In this document: one piece after another, positions 15,364 through 24,176 of the stretch
How the letters are laid out: every line of letters begins with the position of its first letter
How positions within the stretch are numbered: the first letter of the stretch is position 1
Assembly: GCA_945876385.1 (NCBI GenBank)
Contig: CAMCNU010000010.1
Coordinates: 1-48,567 of the forward strand
Length of the DNA stretch: 48,567 nt
Reading direction: 5' to 3'
Source: an uncultured Veillonellaceae bacterium
Lineage (GTDB): Bacteria > Bacillota > Negativicutes > Veillonellales > Negativicoccaceae
Made by a program: the position numbers and the translations under genes
Notes under the pieces: generated by a model
Databases searched by the model: none
What the model saw: only the letters and a program-made list of their open reading frames with translations
Told to the model about the DNA's origin: nothing

Positions 15364-18300
15364 ATGCAGTGGAAAACAATGGACGGGAATACCGCGGCGG
15401 CGTATATTTCGTATGCCTTTACGGAGGTCGCTTCGATTTATCCGATTACACCGTCGTCGCCGATGGCGGAACTCGTGGATGAGTGGGCGGCCAACGGCGT
15501 CAAAAACATGTTCGGCCGGCCGGTCAAGGTGGTCGAGATGCAATCGGAAGCCGGTGCGGCGGGGATGTTTCACGGGGCGCTCCAGGCAGGGGCGTTGACG
15601 ACGACCTACACCGCCTCGCAGGGATTGCTCCTGATGATTCCGAATCTGTACAAAATCGCGGGCGAATTGTTGCCGGGGGTGTTCCACGTCGCGGCGCGGT
15701 CGCTGGCGTCGCACAGTCTGTCGATTTTCGGTGACCATCAGGACGTGATGGCGGCGCGGGCGACGGGATGCGCGATGCTCGCGGAAGAAGGCGTGCAGGA
15801 GGTCATGGACCTCTCCGCGGTGGCGCACTTGGCGGCCATCAAGGGGCGCGTGCCGTTTATCAATTTCTTTGACGGGTTCCGCACGAGCCACGAAATCCAA
15901 AAGATTCGCGTGCTCGATCGCGAGCAGTTGGCGGGCATGGTCGATCGGGAGGCGCTGGCGGCCTTCCGTGCGCGGGCGCTGACACCGGAACGCCCCGTGA
16001 TTCGCGGGACGGCGCAAAACCCCGACGTCTACTTCCAAAACCGCGAAGCGTCCAACCCCTACTATGATGCGCTCCCCGCCATCGTCGAGGACTATATGCA
16101 GCAAATCAACGCGCTCACGGGCACGGATTATCAATTGTTCAATTATTACGGTGCGCCCGATGCCGAGCGCGTCGTCATCGGGATGGGCTCGGTCTGCGAC
16201 GTCGCCAAAGAAGCGGTCGATGTCTTGAACGCCCGCGGCGAAAAGACGGGCGTCCTGACGGTGCATCTGTATCGGCCGTTTTCGCTTCGGCATTTCATTG
16301 CCGCGCTGCCGCAGACCGTGCGCCGCGTCGCCGTGCTCGACCGGACGAAAGAACCGGGTGCCTACGGCGAACCGCTCTTTTTGGATGTACAGGCGGCACT
16401 CGTCCACGGCGGCCGCACGGACGTCGAAGTCGTCGGCGGTCGGTACGGACTCTCGTCGAAAGATGTCTTGCCGGAAGACTTGCTGGCGGTCTTTCACAAT
16501 TTGGCGGCGGACAAGCCGCGCCACGGGTTCACGCTGGGTATCAACGACGACCTCACCTTCCTCTCGCTGGCGCGCATCGCCTGCCAGTCACCCGACGACG
16601 GCGCGATTGCGTGTAAGTTCTGGGGATTCGGCTCGGACGGTACGGTCGGCGCGAACAAGAGCGCGATTAAGATTATCGGCGACCATACCGACCTCTATGC
16701 GCAGGGGTACTTCTCCTACGACTCGAAAAAATCGGGCGGCGTGACCATCTCGCATTTGCGGTTCGGCCCGAATCCGCTCCGCAAGCCGTACCTCATTCAG
16801 GAAGCGGACTTCATCGCCTGCCATCGGGAGGCGTACGTCCGCGAATATGACCTCCTGCGCGGCATGAAAGACGGCGGGACATTCCTGCTCAACTGCTCAT
16901 GGACAGCCGACGAGCTCAGCGAAAAACTCCCCGTCATGATGCGCCGCAAACTCGCCAAGCTCCACGCCAAGCTCTATATCATCGACGCGGCGAAAATCGC
17001 CCGCGAAATCGGCCTGGGCGGACGGATTAATATGATTATGCAGGCGGCGTTCTTCGCGCTGTCGGGCGTCGTGCCGCTGGACGATGCGGTACGGTATCTC
17101 AAGGACGCCATAGTCAGCGAATACGGCCACAAGGGCGACGCCATCGTCGCGATGAACCATCGCGCGGTCGATGCGGGCGTCCATGCGGCGCAGGAAGTGC
17201 CGATCCCCGAAGACTGGCGGCATGCAATCGTCGCTGAAGAGACTGTCTCGACGCGCGAGCGGCCGGACTTCATCACCCGCATCTGCGACGTGATGAACCG
17301 GCAGGAAGGCGAAGATTTGCCGGTATCGGTATTTGCTCCCTGTGCGGACGGGACCTTCCCCACCGGCACGAGTCAATACGAAAAACGCGCCACCGCGCTC
17401 GCCGTGCCGGAGTGGATTCCGGAAAATTGTATCCAGTGTAACCAGTGCGCCTTTGTCTGCCCGCATGCGACGATACGGCCGGTACTGGCGACGGATGACG
17501 AAGTCGCCGCCGCGCCGGAAGGATTTATCGTCAAGGAAGCGACCAGCGCGCGGGGCATGAAATTCCGCATCGTGGTCTCGCAGGAAGACTGCTACGGCTG
17601 CGGCAACTGTGTCGACGTCTGTCCAGCCAAAGACAAGGCGCTCGTCATGCGACCGCTCGCCGACGAAATCGACAAACAGCCGCTCTGGGACTACGCGATG
17701 GCACTCCCGGAAAAGAAAAATCCCTTGCGCACGAATACCGTCACCGGCAGTCAATTCCAAAAACCGTACTTTGAATTCTCCGGTGCTTGCTCCGGTTGCG
17801 GCGAAACGCCGTATATCAAACTCGTCACCCAACTCTTCGGCGACCGCATGATGATTGCCAATGCGACCGGCTGCTCGAGTATTTACAGCGCCAGCTCGCC
17901 GAGTATCCCGTACACGACCGACAGCCACGGCCGCGGGCCGGCCTGGGCAAACTCGCTCTTTGAAGACAACGCGGAATACGGACTGGGCATGTTTGCCGGC
18001 GTGGAAGCCCAACGTGACCGTCTGGCGGCCGACGTCGAAACGGTACTGGCCACGCTCCCGGCAGGGGAACTGAAAGATGCGCTCGAAGACTGGCACGCCA
18101 ACCGCTACCTCGGTGCGGATACGCGTGCCCGTGCGGATCGCGTGCTCGCCCTGCTCGACGCCGAAGCGGCGGGCAATCCCGCACTCGAATCCCTGCTTTC
18201 GCGGCGGGACTATTTCCTCAAACGCTCGCAGTGGATTTTCGGCGGCGACGGCTGGGCGTATGATATCGGCTACGGCGGACTGGACCATGTCCTCGCCTCG

Positions 18301-18927
18301 GGCGCGGACGTCAATGTCCTCGTCCTCGACACGGAAGTCTACTCCAATACGGGCGGCCAGTCATCCAAATCGACCCCCGCGGCGGCGATTGCCAAATTCT
18401 CCGCGGGCGGCAAGCAGACGAAGAAAAAAGACCTCGGCATGATGGCGATGACCTACGGCTATGTCTACGTCGCACAGATTGCGATGGGGGCGGATCGCAC
18501 GCAGGCACTCAAAGCGATTGCCGAAGCGGAAGCCTACCCCGGCCCGTCGTTGATTATCGCGTACTCGCCGTGTATCGCGCACGGCCTCAAAGCGGGCATG
18601 GGCCTCTCGCAGGAAGAAGCACGCCGTGCCGTTGCCTGCGGCTACTGGTGCAACTATCGCTACAATCCGACCCTGGCGGAACAGGGCAAGAACCCGATGC
18701 GCGTCGATTCGCGCGAACCGAAAGAAAGCTTCCGCGATTTCCTGCTCGGCGAAGTCCGCTATGCATCATTGCAAAAGCTCTTCCCCGAAAAGGCGGAAGA
18801 ACTCTTTGCCAAGACCGAACACGATGCCAAAGAGCGGCGGCAGTCCTACCTGCGTATGCAACGGATGTGGGACATGGAAGTCGCCGAACGCAAAGCCCGC
18901 GAAGCGCAGGCCCGGGCTGACGCCTGA
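15364..18927 (+). CDS. nifJ: Pyruvate:ferredoxin (flavodoxin) oxidoreductase, single-chain
   Basis: The 1187-residue enzyme starts at ATG 15364 behind AAAGGGTGG; this length is normal for the homodimeric form. It oxidises pyruvate and CoA to acetyl-CoA and CO2, passing electrons to ferredoxin or flavodoxin in the cytoplasm of anaerobes. Visible features in order: the N-terminal pyruvate-binding region with YPITPSSPMAE (~26), a central domain, two [4Fe-4S] sites CIQCNQCAFVCPH (~689) and CYGCGNCVDVCPAK (~743), then the C-terminal TPP region with SGACSGCGETPY (~809), GDGWAYDIGYGGLDH (~961) and YSNTGGQSS (~993). The C-terminal extension with further Cys/His residues that contact the TPP site is present. 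It is transcribed alone: divergent from the LysR gene and closed by the terminator at 19001. Expression probably responds to that regulator. Confidence 0.97.
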   Translation: MQWKTMDGNTAAAYISYAFTEVASIYPITPSSPMAELVDEWAANGVKNMFGRPVKVVEMQSEAGAAGMFHGALQAGALTTTYTASQGLLLMIPNLYKIAGELLPGVFHVAARSLASHSLSIFGDHQDVMAARATGCAMLAEEGVQEVMDLSAVAHLAAIKGRVPFINFFDGFRTSHEIQKIRVLDREQLAGMVDREALAAFRARALTPERPVIRGTAQNPDVYFQNREASNPYYDALPAIVEDYMQQINALTGTDYQLFNYYGAPDAERVVIGMGSVCDVAKEAVDVLNARGEKTGVLTVHLYRPFSLRHFIAALPQTVRRVAVLDRTKEPGAYGEPLFLDVQAALVHGGRTDVEVVGGRYGLSSKDVLPEDLLAVFHNLAADKPRHGFTLGINDDLTFLSLARIACQSPDDGAIACKFWGFGSDGTVGANKSAIKIIGDHTDLYAQGYFSYDSKKSGGVTISHLRFGPNPLRKPYLIQEADFIACHREAYVREYDLLRGMKDGGTFLLNCSWTADELSEKLPVMMRRKLAKLHAKLYIIDAAKIAREIGLGGRINMIMQAAFFALSGVVPLDDAVRYLKDAIVSEYGHKGDAIVAMNHRAVDAGVHAAQEVPIPEDWRHAIVAEETVSTRERPDFITRICDVMNRQEGEDLPVSVFAPCADGTFPTGTSQYEKRATALAVPEWIPENCIQCNQCAFVCPHATIRPVLATDDEVAAAPEGFIVKEATSARGMKFRIVVSQEDCYGCGNCVDVCPAKDKALVMRPLADEIDKQPLWDYAMALPEKKNPLRTNTVTGSQFQKPYFEFSGACSGCGETPYIKLVTQLFGDRMMIANATGCSSIYSASSPSIPYTTDSHGRGPAWANSLFEDNAEYGLGMFAGVEAQRDRLAADVETVLATLPAGELKDALEDWHANRYLGADTRARADRVLALLDAEAAGNPALESLLSRRDYFLKRSQWIFGGDGWAYDIGYGGLDHVLASGADVNVLVLDTEVYSNTGGQSSKSTPAAAIAKFSAGGKQTKKKDLGMMAMTYGYVYVAQIAMGADRTQALKAIAEAEAYPGPSLIIAYSPCIAHGLKAGMGLSQEEARRAVACGYWCNYRYNPTLAEQGKNPMRVDSREPKESFRDFLLGEVRYASLQKLFPEKAEELFAKTEHDAKERRQSYLRMQRMWDMEVAERKAREAQARADA

Positions 18928-18948
18928 TGCGCCCGCACAAGACAAAAG

Positions 18949-20199
18949 TCAACCGACCGTCGCCCATGGACGGCGGCACGCGCAACATACAGGCAACATA
19001 AAAGGAGCTCGCAAGAGCTCCTTTTTGTGTGTGGATATATATACAAAACACGGTATCAATTTTCGGGGGGGGGTAGAAGAGTAACGCATGTGTTCCCATG
19101 TATCCGTCAATCGGGTAATAATTGTGTCTGTTTCAAATCGTTCAGCAGTTGCGCGGACGGTTTCCGATGCGGGTAACGGCCGAGTACCGTCGATGATTTC
19201 TTGCAGTATTTGCGCGAGTTGGTGCTCAGCATTCAGCGGATAGAGCCAACCGTTTTGACCGTCTTGAATAATATCGGCAGGTCCGGTCGGACAATCTGCC
19301 GCGACACAGGGGATGCCGCGCATAATAGATTCCATCAGGACCAGCGGCAGACCTTCCGAACGGGAATGCAGCAACGTTACCGATGCGCAGGACAGTGTGC
19401 TCCAAGGGTCTTGTTGCCAGCCGTGCAGTCGTACATGATGCTGAAGTCCGTAGCGCTGTATGGTTTCCTCGATACGCGATTGATAGGTGCGAGTAGTCGC
19501 TGAGCCGATGAAATCGCATCGCCAGCGTCCTCGCAGCCGTGACAGTACAGTGAGCAGCTCGATGATGCGTTTGTTTTTGTCCATTCGGCCGATATATACA
19601 AAACGTGTTTCGCTTTCGGGGCGAGGTACAGGTGACGCTGTCGGTATGGGGTTGTAAATCGTGATTACGGGGAAATCGGGTGGCGCGATTTGTCGTAATG
19701 CCGCCGCTGTTCCCGAACTGATGGCGAGCGCGGCATCCACGGTCTGCAAAAACTGCCGCGCAAGAGACGGATGACGTTGCAGCGTCGTTTCGATGCGGTT
19801 GTGCGGGTACGCAATGAGGCGTGTGTGGGGACACTGGTGTCGAAATCGTGCCAGCAAATCGGCGGCACGAAGTGAATGACTGTCTAAATCGACCCACATG
19901 ATGATATCCGGCGGGCGTTGGGCGAGATGTGACAAGATGTCGACAGTTGCTTGCCGGGCAAAGTGGCGGTACAGTGCTCGCGGCCGCCACCGGGAAGAAC
20001 GGCGTAATAGTCTTGGTACCGCCATGCTGATGTATGTGTCGGAAAACGATAGGGTAAATTCATGATGACAGAACGGAAGAATCGCATGGAGTGTACAGAC
20101 ATGGCCGCGAGCGCGAAGTTCGCGAGAGATGGTTTGCAATACTTGTTCCATTCCGCCACGGCCACCGTGGGCGGCGTTCATGACAAAAGCGATGTGCAT
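18949..20199 (-). CDS. GT4-family glycosyltransferase, C-terminus extended across a C9 tract
   Basis: The gene starts at ATG 20199 behind AAAGGAACC and encodes 416 residues as assembled. Residues 1-20 (IAFVMNAAHGGRGGMEQVL) are the N-terminal nucleotide-fold strand and Gly-rich loop of retaining GT4 enzymes. YIGRMDKNKRI (~205) opens the C-terminal Rossmann domain, and SRSEGLPLVLMESIMRG (~290) holds the E-x7-E donor-binding motif. It probably adds a sugar to lipopolysaccharide or another surface glycan. The usual fold ends near DTWEHMRYSS (~373). The frame then crosses nine C residues (19073-19065) and the nifJ terminator, adding ~40 unrelated residues. With eight C residues the protein would stop after PPEN, so the tail is a tract-length effect or an assembly error. 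Confidence 0.85.
   Translation of the reverse strand: MHIAFVMNAAHGGRGGMEQVLQTISRELRARGHVCTLHAILPFCHHEFTLSFSDTYISMAVPRLLRRSSRWRPRALYRHFARQATVDILSHLAQRPPDIIMWVDLDSHSLRAADLLARFRHQCPHTRLIAYPHNRIETTLQRHPSLARQFLQTVDAALAISSGTAAALRQIAPPDFPVITIYNPIPTASPVPRPESETRFVYIGRMDKNKRIIELLTVLSRLRGRWRCDFIGSATTRTYQSRIEETIQRYGLQHHVRLHGWQQDPWSTLSCASVTLLHSRSEGLPLVLMESIMRGIPCVAADCPTGPADIIQDGQNGWLYPLNAEHQLAQILQEIIDGTRPLPASETVRATAERFETDTIITRLTDTWEHMRYSSTPPRKLIPCFVYISTHKKELLRAPFMLPVCCACRRPWATVG
19001..19025. terminator. Bidirectional terminator between nifJ and the GT4 gene
   Basis: AAAGGAGCTC (19001-19010) and GAGCTCCTTT (19015-19024) form a perfect 10-bp stem around GCAA, with an A run before it and a T run after it. 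It ends nifJ. On the other strand it lies inside the frame-extended tail of the glycosyltransferase, which argues that the tail is not the ancestral end of that gene. Confidence 0.85.
19065..19073. repeat. G9/C9 homopolymeric tract at the end of the GT4 gene
   Basis: Nine G residues on the + strand lie within the last part of the glycosyltransferase gene. Eight would give an early stop (GAA AAT TGA), nine the current 416-residue form, and ten a third frame that stays open to about 18587. Tracts of this kind are classical slippage sites. Confidence 0.8.
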
Positions 20200-20236
20200 A
20201 GAGGTTCCTTTCTGCGGGACAAAGAAACGTGTTTTT

Positions 20237-20288
20237 ACAAATTTTCATGTTTCGTATACAAATTTTCATGTTTCGTATACGATATAAT
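20237..20288 (+). promoter_or_regulatory. 21-bp tandem repeat abutting the -10 box of the GT9 gene
   Basis: Two exact, adjacent 21-bp copies begin ACAAATTTTCATG and end TTTCGTAT (20237-20257 and 20258-20278). They are followed at once by the dyad GTATAC and a TATAAT box (20283-20288). The repeats lie between divergent glycosyltransferase genes. 21 bp is two helical turns, so a protein bound to each copy would sit on the same face. No good -35 box is seen, which suggests activator dependence. Confidence 0.65.
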
Positions 20289-20328
20289 AGATAGTATGAG
20301 TATAACATAGTATGGCGGGGTGAGGCGG

Positions 20329-21438
20329 ATGATGACACGGGATGAGGTACGGGAGCGGTTCCGACAGGCGGAGCGGATATTGGTAGTGTTGCCGATGGCG
20401 CTGGGGGATTTCAGCTATCAGCATTTGGTGTTGCGTGCCGTGCAGGCGGCGTATCCCGGCAAGGTGTGGGATGCGATGTTTGACGAGGCGTTTCACGGTA
20501 ATCCCTTTCATCGCGGCGGCGGGCAGTTGGTCAATCCGATTATCTGCGAGTGGGCGGCGGACACGGGATTATTTCGCCATGTGTACGCCGAGATGTATAC
20601 GGGCGAGGAGCTTGCCGCTGTCATGGCGAAGGCGCGGGCGGTCGGCTATGATGCGGTCATCTCGCTCGCGGGACGCGGGCGGCTGCAGGTCGCGCAGGCG
20701 GCACGGGAGATGGCACCGCAGGCACTTATCATCGCTTGGGAATTACGCGGGCGCTGGTGGCGTTTGGGCAGTGATACGCGTGCCTATCGAGCGGCGGTCG
20801 ATGTGACGGTCGGGTATCGCGACCGGACATACGGACATGTCATCGAGATGTACGCGGACTTTTTCCGTGCGTTTGCCGATGTTCCCGTGACGGACTGGGA
20901 ACAGGTAGCGACGATGCGGGTGCCGGTAGCCGCCGCAACACGGGCGGCGGAGGTCTTGGCGGGGTACGGACGGACGAAGAAAACGCCGGTGGTATTGGTC
21001 AATCCCTTTGCCAAGAACCGCAAGCGGACGTGGCCGTCGGGACATACGGCGCGCTTGCTGGCATGTTGTCAACAGGAAACGCGGTGGGCGCAGGCGATTT
21101 GGTTGATTAACGGGATGCCGAGTGATCGGGCGGCGGTCGAAGAAATGATCGGCAAAGAGCATTTTCCGCGGACGTATTTCTTCAGTGCGACGGAGGGGTT
21201 TTGGGAGTTACCGGCGATGATTGCGGCGAGTGATTTGGTGGTATCGGTGGAGACATCGGTGATGCATCTGGCGTCACTGCTCAGGCGGCCGCAGGTGGCG
21301 CTGATGCGGCAAAAGACACCGTACTGGCGACCGCTGAGGCGGGAGCATTGCTGCGTGTTGACGACACCGGGGCGGCGGGATACGGTTGCGGCCATCACAC
21401 CGGAGAGGGTGGCGGCCGCGATGCGGTCAATCAAGTAG
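20329..21438 (+). CDS. Glycosyltransferase family 9 (heptosyltransferase-like)
   Basis: The 369-residue protein is started at ATG 20329 behind GGGGTGAGG; GTG 20320 and ATG 20332 are alternatives. The N-terminal strand ILVVLPMALGDF matches the GT9 nucleotide fold (R-x-G-D loop altered to A-L-G-D). The C-terminal half has VVLVNPFAKNRKRTWP (~225) and the typical ASDLVVSVETSVMHLASLL (~300), where GT9 enzymes bind ADP-heptose or a related donor. It would transfer a sugar onto the lipid A-core or a similar envelope glycan at the inner face of the cytoplasmic membrane. The acceptor is unknown. The gene is monocistronic, with a terminator 6 nt after the stop. Confidence 0.85.
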   Translation: MMTRDEVRERFRQAERILVVLPMALGDFSYQHLVLRAVQAAYPGKVWDAMFDEAFHGNPFHRGGGQLVNPIICEWAADTGLFRHVYAEMYTGEELAAVMAKARAVGYDAVISLAGRGRLQVAQAAREMAPQALIIAWELRGRWWRLGSDTRAYRAAVDVTVGYRDRTYGHVIEMYADFFRAFADVPVTDWEQVATMRVPVAAATRAAEVLAGYGRTKKTPVVLVNPFAKNRKRTWPSGHTARLLACCQQETRWAQAIWLINGMPSDRAAVEEMIGKEHFPRTYFFSATEGFWELPAMIAASDLVVSVETSVMHLASLLRRPQVALMRQKTPYWRPLRREHCCVLTTPGRRDTVAAITPERVAAAMRSIK

Positions 21439-21443
21439 CACGG

Positions 21444-21466
21444 ACGGGGCGAAAGCCCCGTTTTTT
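21444..21466 (+). terminator. Terminator of the GT9 gene
   Basis: ACGGGGC-GAAA-GCCCCGT (21444-21461) is a 7-bp stem with a GNRA loop, followed by six T residues. Confidence 0.9.
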
Positions 21467-21484
21467 CATGCGCCAATCATTACG

Positions 21485-21515
21485 TTGACGGAACAATGAC
21501 AAAGCATGATATAAT
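21485..21515 (+). promoter_or_regulatory. Likely promoter of the licABC operon
   Basis: TTGACG (21485-21490) and TATAAT (21510-21515) are separated by 19 bp, slightly wide. The start codon of licA lies ~28 nt after the expected transcription start. No tetranucleotide repeat of the Haemophilus licA kind is present here. Confidence 0.6.
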
Positions 21516-21550
21516 TTTACATAATCACGAGAGTCGGAGGACAAGGCGGT

Positions 21551-22489
21551 ATGGCGGCAGGGAGTACGCAGGAGCGACGCGCCCGTCAAATCTTGGCGGA
21601 GGTATTGGGCGTAGCGGTGCAAGAGGTGGTATCGACGGGGCCGGTCGGCGGGATGACGAACCGGAATTTTTTGTGTGCGTACGGCGCGCGGCGCTATGTG
21701 GTGCGCATCCCCGGCGAGGGAACGGGGGCGATGGTCAATCGCGAGCGGGAACAGGTACACACGCGTACGGCGCAAGCGTACGGCTGGCATCCTCAGGTAC
21801 TGTATTTCGATGCGGACGGAGTCAAGGTCACGGCGTATGTAGAGGGTGCACGGACGCTCGGCGGCGGGCTTGCCTCACGACCGGACGTGCTGGCGGGAGT
21901 GGCGAGAACGTTGCGTGAGTTGCACGAGAGTGCGTTTACCATGACGGCGGATTTTTCATTTCGGACGGAGTATGCGCGGTATGTGTCGATGCTGACGGCG
22001 CCGGTGAGTCCGACGCGGTACCCGCAATATGCGGTCTGTGCGCGTGTGTTGCCGGAGCTTGAGCGGCGGTCGGTACAGCTGGGTGCCGAGCGGGTGCCGT
22101 GACACAATGATTTGGTACCGGAGAATTGGCTCTTGGCCGGAGAGAGGTTGTACTTGCTGGATTGGGAGTATTCGGGGTACAACGATCGCGCGTGGGATGT
22201 GGCGGCGTATATGAGTGAGGCAGGGCTCGGAGCCGAAGCGCGCGCCGCTTTCTTGGCGGCGTACGGTATGCCGACGGCGCCGGAAGTCTGGGCGGAAAAA
22301 TTGCTGTTGTACGAATGGTTCCAGCATGTACTGTGGCTGGTGTGGACGGCGGTCAAGGAGCAGCACGGCGTTTCGTTCGGGGCGTACGGGAAACGGCGCC
22401 TGCAGGCGGCGATGCGGATTTTGGCGCAGGGGCATGTGCGTTACGGTTGGGCGCTCGATGCGGCGGACGGACAAGAGGCGGCGCGGTGA
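21551..22489 (+). pseudogene. licA: licA choline kinase, interrupted by an in-frame UGA at codon 184
   Basis: From ATG 21551 the frame encodes 312 codons of a choline/ethanolamine kinase (APH fold), the first step of phosphorylcholine decoration. The N-lobe has GPVGGMTNRNFLC (~29) and YVVRIPGEGT (~50). A TGA at 22100-22102 splits the catalytic loop: VP-(UGA)-HNDLVPENWL. Family members usually read (L/P)CHNDL..N here, so the stop stands where cysteine (TGC/TGT) is expected. After it the frame continues intact through the Mg-binding LLDWEYSG motif to the normal end and overlaps licB. Three explanations are open: a one-base nonsense mutation, a sequencing error, or UGA read as selenocysteine. 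The preserved downstream frame says only that any inactivation is recent. TGA is an ordinary stop in other genes here. Confidence 0.85.
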
Positions 22490-23433
22490 ATCGGCTGTCG
22501 GGGAAAGGCGCCGCCTACGGGCTGGGATCGGGAATCTGCTGGGGACTGGACGCAGTCTTGCTCGGCTGGTTGCTCACGCAAAGCACCCTACCGGCGCTCG
22601 GACTGTGGGCGCCGCTGTGTTTGGTTGCCTGGCACGATATTTGCTCGGCGGTGTGGCTCGCCTGTTGGCGTGGACGTCGCGGGCTGTTGGAGATGCGTCG
22701 CGCGCTCGGGACACGGAGCGGATGCCTGATGCTGTTGGCGGCGTGGTGCGGCGGGCCGCTCGGGATGAGCTGTTATTTGCTCGCAATCGGCTATGCGGGC
22801 GCAGGGACGGCGGCGGTCGTGTCTTCGCTGTACCCGATTATCGGGGTGTGGCTGGCGCTGTTGTGTCGGTTGGATTCGTTCCGTCGTCATATGGGCGCGG
22901 GGCTGGTCGTCGCGGTGGTGTCGATGATGGCGCTCGGCGGGATGCCGACGGCGGCGGACGCGCTGGTGCCGGGGGTACTCTTCGGTCTCGGTTGTGCGCT
23001 CGGTTGGGGCGCGGAATGCGTGATTTGCGCCTACGGTGTGACGCATGATGTGAGCGCGGAGACGGCGCTCCAAATACGGCAGACGGTATCGGGCCTGACG
23101 TATGTGGCGGTCGTGTTGCCGCTCTTGGGACTGTGGCCGACATGGGGGCGGCTGGCAGGCGAGCCGATGTTACTGACGGGAGTTGCACTGACGGCCTTGG
23201 TCGGTACGGTCAGCTACCGGTGGTATTATCTGGCAATTGCGGCCATCGGGCCGATTCGGGCGATGGGATTGAATATTACGTACAGTGTGTGGGCGGTGGC
23301 TTTCGGTGCGGTCGGTGCCGGTATGTGGCCGCCGACCGCGGCGATCGGTGCGGCGTGCGGTGTCATGGTCGGCGCATGGTGGACGGCCGCACCGTATGCA
23401 GTCTGGAAACGGGAATGGAGTCGATGGCGGTAA
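22486..23433 (+). CDS. licB: LicB-like choline permease (DMT superfamily)
   Basis: The 315-residue protein starts at GTG 22486, which overlaps the licA stop as GTGA. About ten hydrophobic segments make up almost the whole chain, as in EamA/DMT transporters; a LicB-like opening GAAYGLGSGICWGLDAVLLG is visible at ~8. LicB imports choline, which LicA phosphorylates and LicC activates. The gene order licA-licB-licC with overlaps or a 1-nt gap is the classic lic operon arrangement. Translation is probably coupled to licA, so premature termination in licA could lower LicB synthesis. Confidence 0.85.
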   Translation: MNRLSGKGAAYGLGSGICWGLDAVLLGWLLTQSTLPALGLWAPLCLVAWHDICSAVWLACWRGRRGLLEMRRALGTRSGCLMLLAAWCGGPLGMSCYLLAIGYAGAGTAAVVSSLYPIIGVWLALLCRLDSFRRHMGAGLVVAVVSMMALGGMPTAADALVPGVLFGLGCALGWGAECVICAYGVTHDVSAETALQIRQTVSGLTYVAVVLPLLGLWPTWGRLAGEPMLLTGVALTALVGTVSYRWYYLAIAAIGPIRAMGLNITYSVWAVAFGAVGAGMWPPTAAIGAACGVMVGAWWTAAPYAVWKREWSRWR

Positions 23434-23434
23434 G

Positions 23435-24124
23435 ATGAATGCAATCATATTGGCGGCGGGATTGGGGTCGCGTTTCGGCGAGATGACGGCGACGACGAGC
23501 AAGACTTTGCTCACGGTCGGCGGTCTGCCCGGACTGGAGCATACGCTGCGTTTCTTGCAACGTAACGGTATCACGGAGATTATCGTGGTGACGGGGTATC
23601 GGGCGGAGCGTTTTGCGTACTTGGCGGACGCGTACGGTGTCGAGCTGGTGCACAATCCGCAGTATGCGAGATATAATAATCGCTATTCGTTTGCCTGTGC
23701 GGCGGACCGGTTCGGCGATACGTTGGTCATCGACGGCGATGTGGTCGTATTTGACGATATTTTGGTGCCGATGACGCACAGTACCTACTACCTCATCGAA
23801 CGGCGGGAAGAGGGGGCCGAGTGGGTGCCCGTGACGAATGCGGCGGGACGGGTGACAAGCATGCGGGTCACGGAGGAGCGGGTACCGTCGTTGCTCGGTG
23901 TATCGTATTGGACGGCGGCGGCGGGCGCACGGATTCGCGCTGTATTGCCGCAGTACTTGACCGCGGCGCAAGTGGAGAATCCGAAGGCGTATTGGGACGA
24001 TATCCCGACGCATTTGTATGACGAAATTGACGTACGCACGGTCGTCGTGCCGCCGGACGCGGCGCGGGAGATGGATAATCAGGCGCAGTATGCGGCGGTC
24101 TGCGCCGTCGCCGCGCGTAAATAA
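23435..24124 (+). CDS. licC: LicC CTP:phosphocholine cytidylyltransferase
   Basis: The 229-residue protein starts at ATG 23435, 1 nt after the licB stop. It opens with the nucleotidyltransferase signature ILAAGLGSRFGEMT (~5) followed by SKTLLTVGG (~25), and has the metal-binding strand TLVIDGDVVVF (~95). LicC makes CDP-choline from CTP and phosphocholine, the donor used by LicD. Length matches LicC (~230). It is the last gene of the operon and ends 17 nt before a bidirectional terminator shared with licD. Confidence 0.9.
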   Translation: MNAIILAAGLGSRFGEMTATTSKTLLTVGGLPGLEHTLRFLQRNGITEIIVVTGYRAERFAYLADAYGVELVHNPQYARYNNRYSFACAADRFGDTLVIDGDVVVFDDILVPMTHSTYYLIERREEGAEWVPVTNAAGRVTSMRVTEERVPSLLGVSYWTAAAGARIRAVLPQYLTAAQVENPKAYWDDIPTHLYDEIDVRTVVVPPDAAREMDNQAQYAAVCAVAARK

Positions 24125-24141
24125 TGAAGTACGACATCAAA

Positions 24142-24175
24142 AACGGCATCGGGTCAATGACTCGATGCCGTTTGT
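24142..24175. terminator. Bidirectional terminator between licC and licD
   Basis: AACGGCATCG (24142-24151) and CGATGCCGTT (24163-24172) form a perfect 10-bp stem with an 11-nt loop, flanked by A-rich sequence on the left and T-rich on the right. It serves the convergent licABC and helicase-licD transcripts. Confidence 0.85.
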
Positions 24176-24176
24176 G

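Noticed and set aside
16897-18288. A 463-codon minus-strand frame inside nifJ, and similar ones opposite the helicase (24959-26368), glmS (27863-29173), trpS (29136-30167), the PFL gene (35547-36944) and the exonuclease/GT39 genes (38949-40475)
   Set aside because: All are antisense to conserved enzymes, have no family motifs and show the residue composition of a complementary strand of GC-rich coding DNA.
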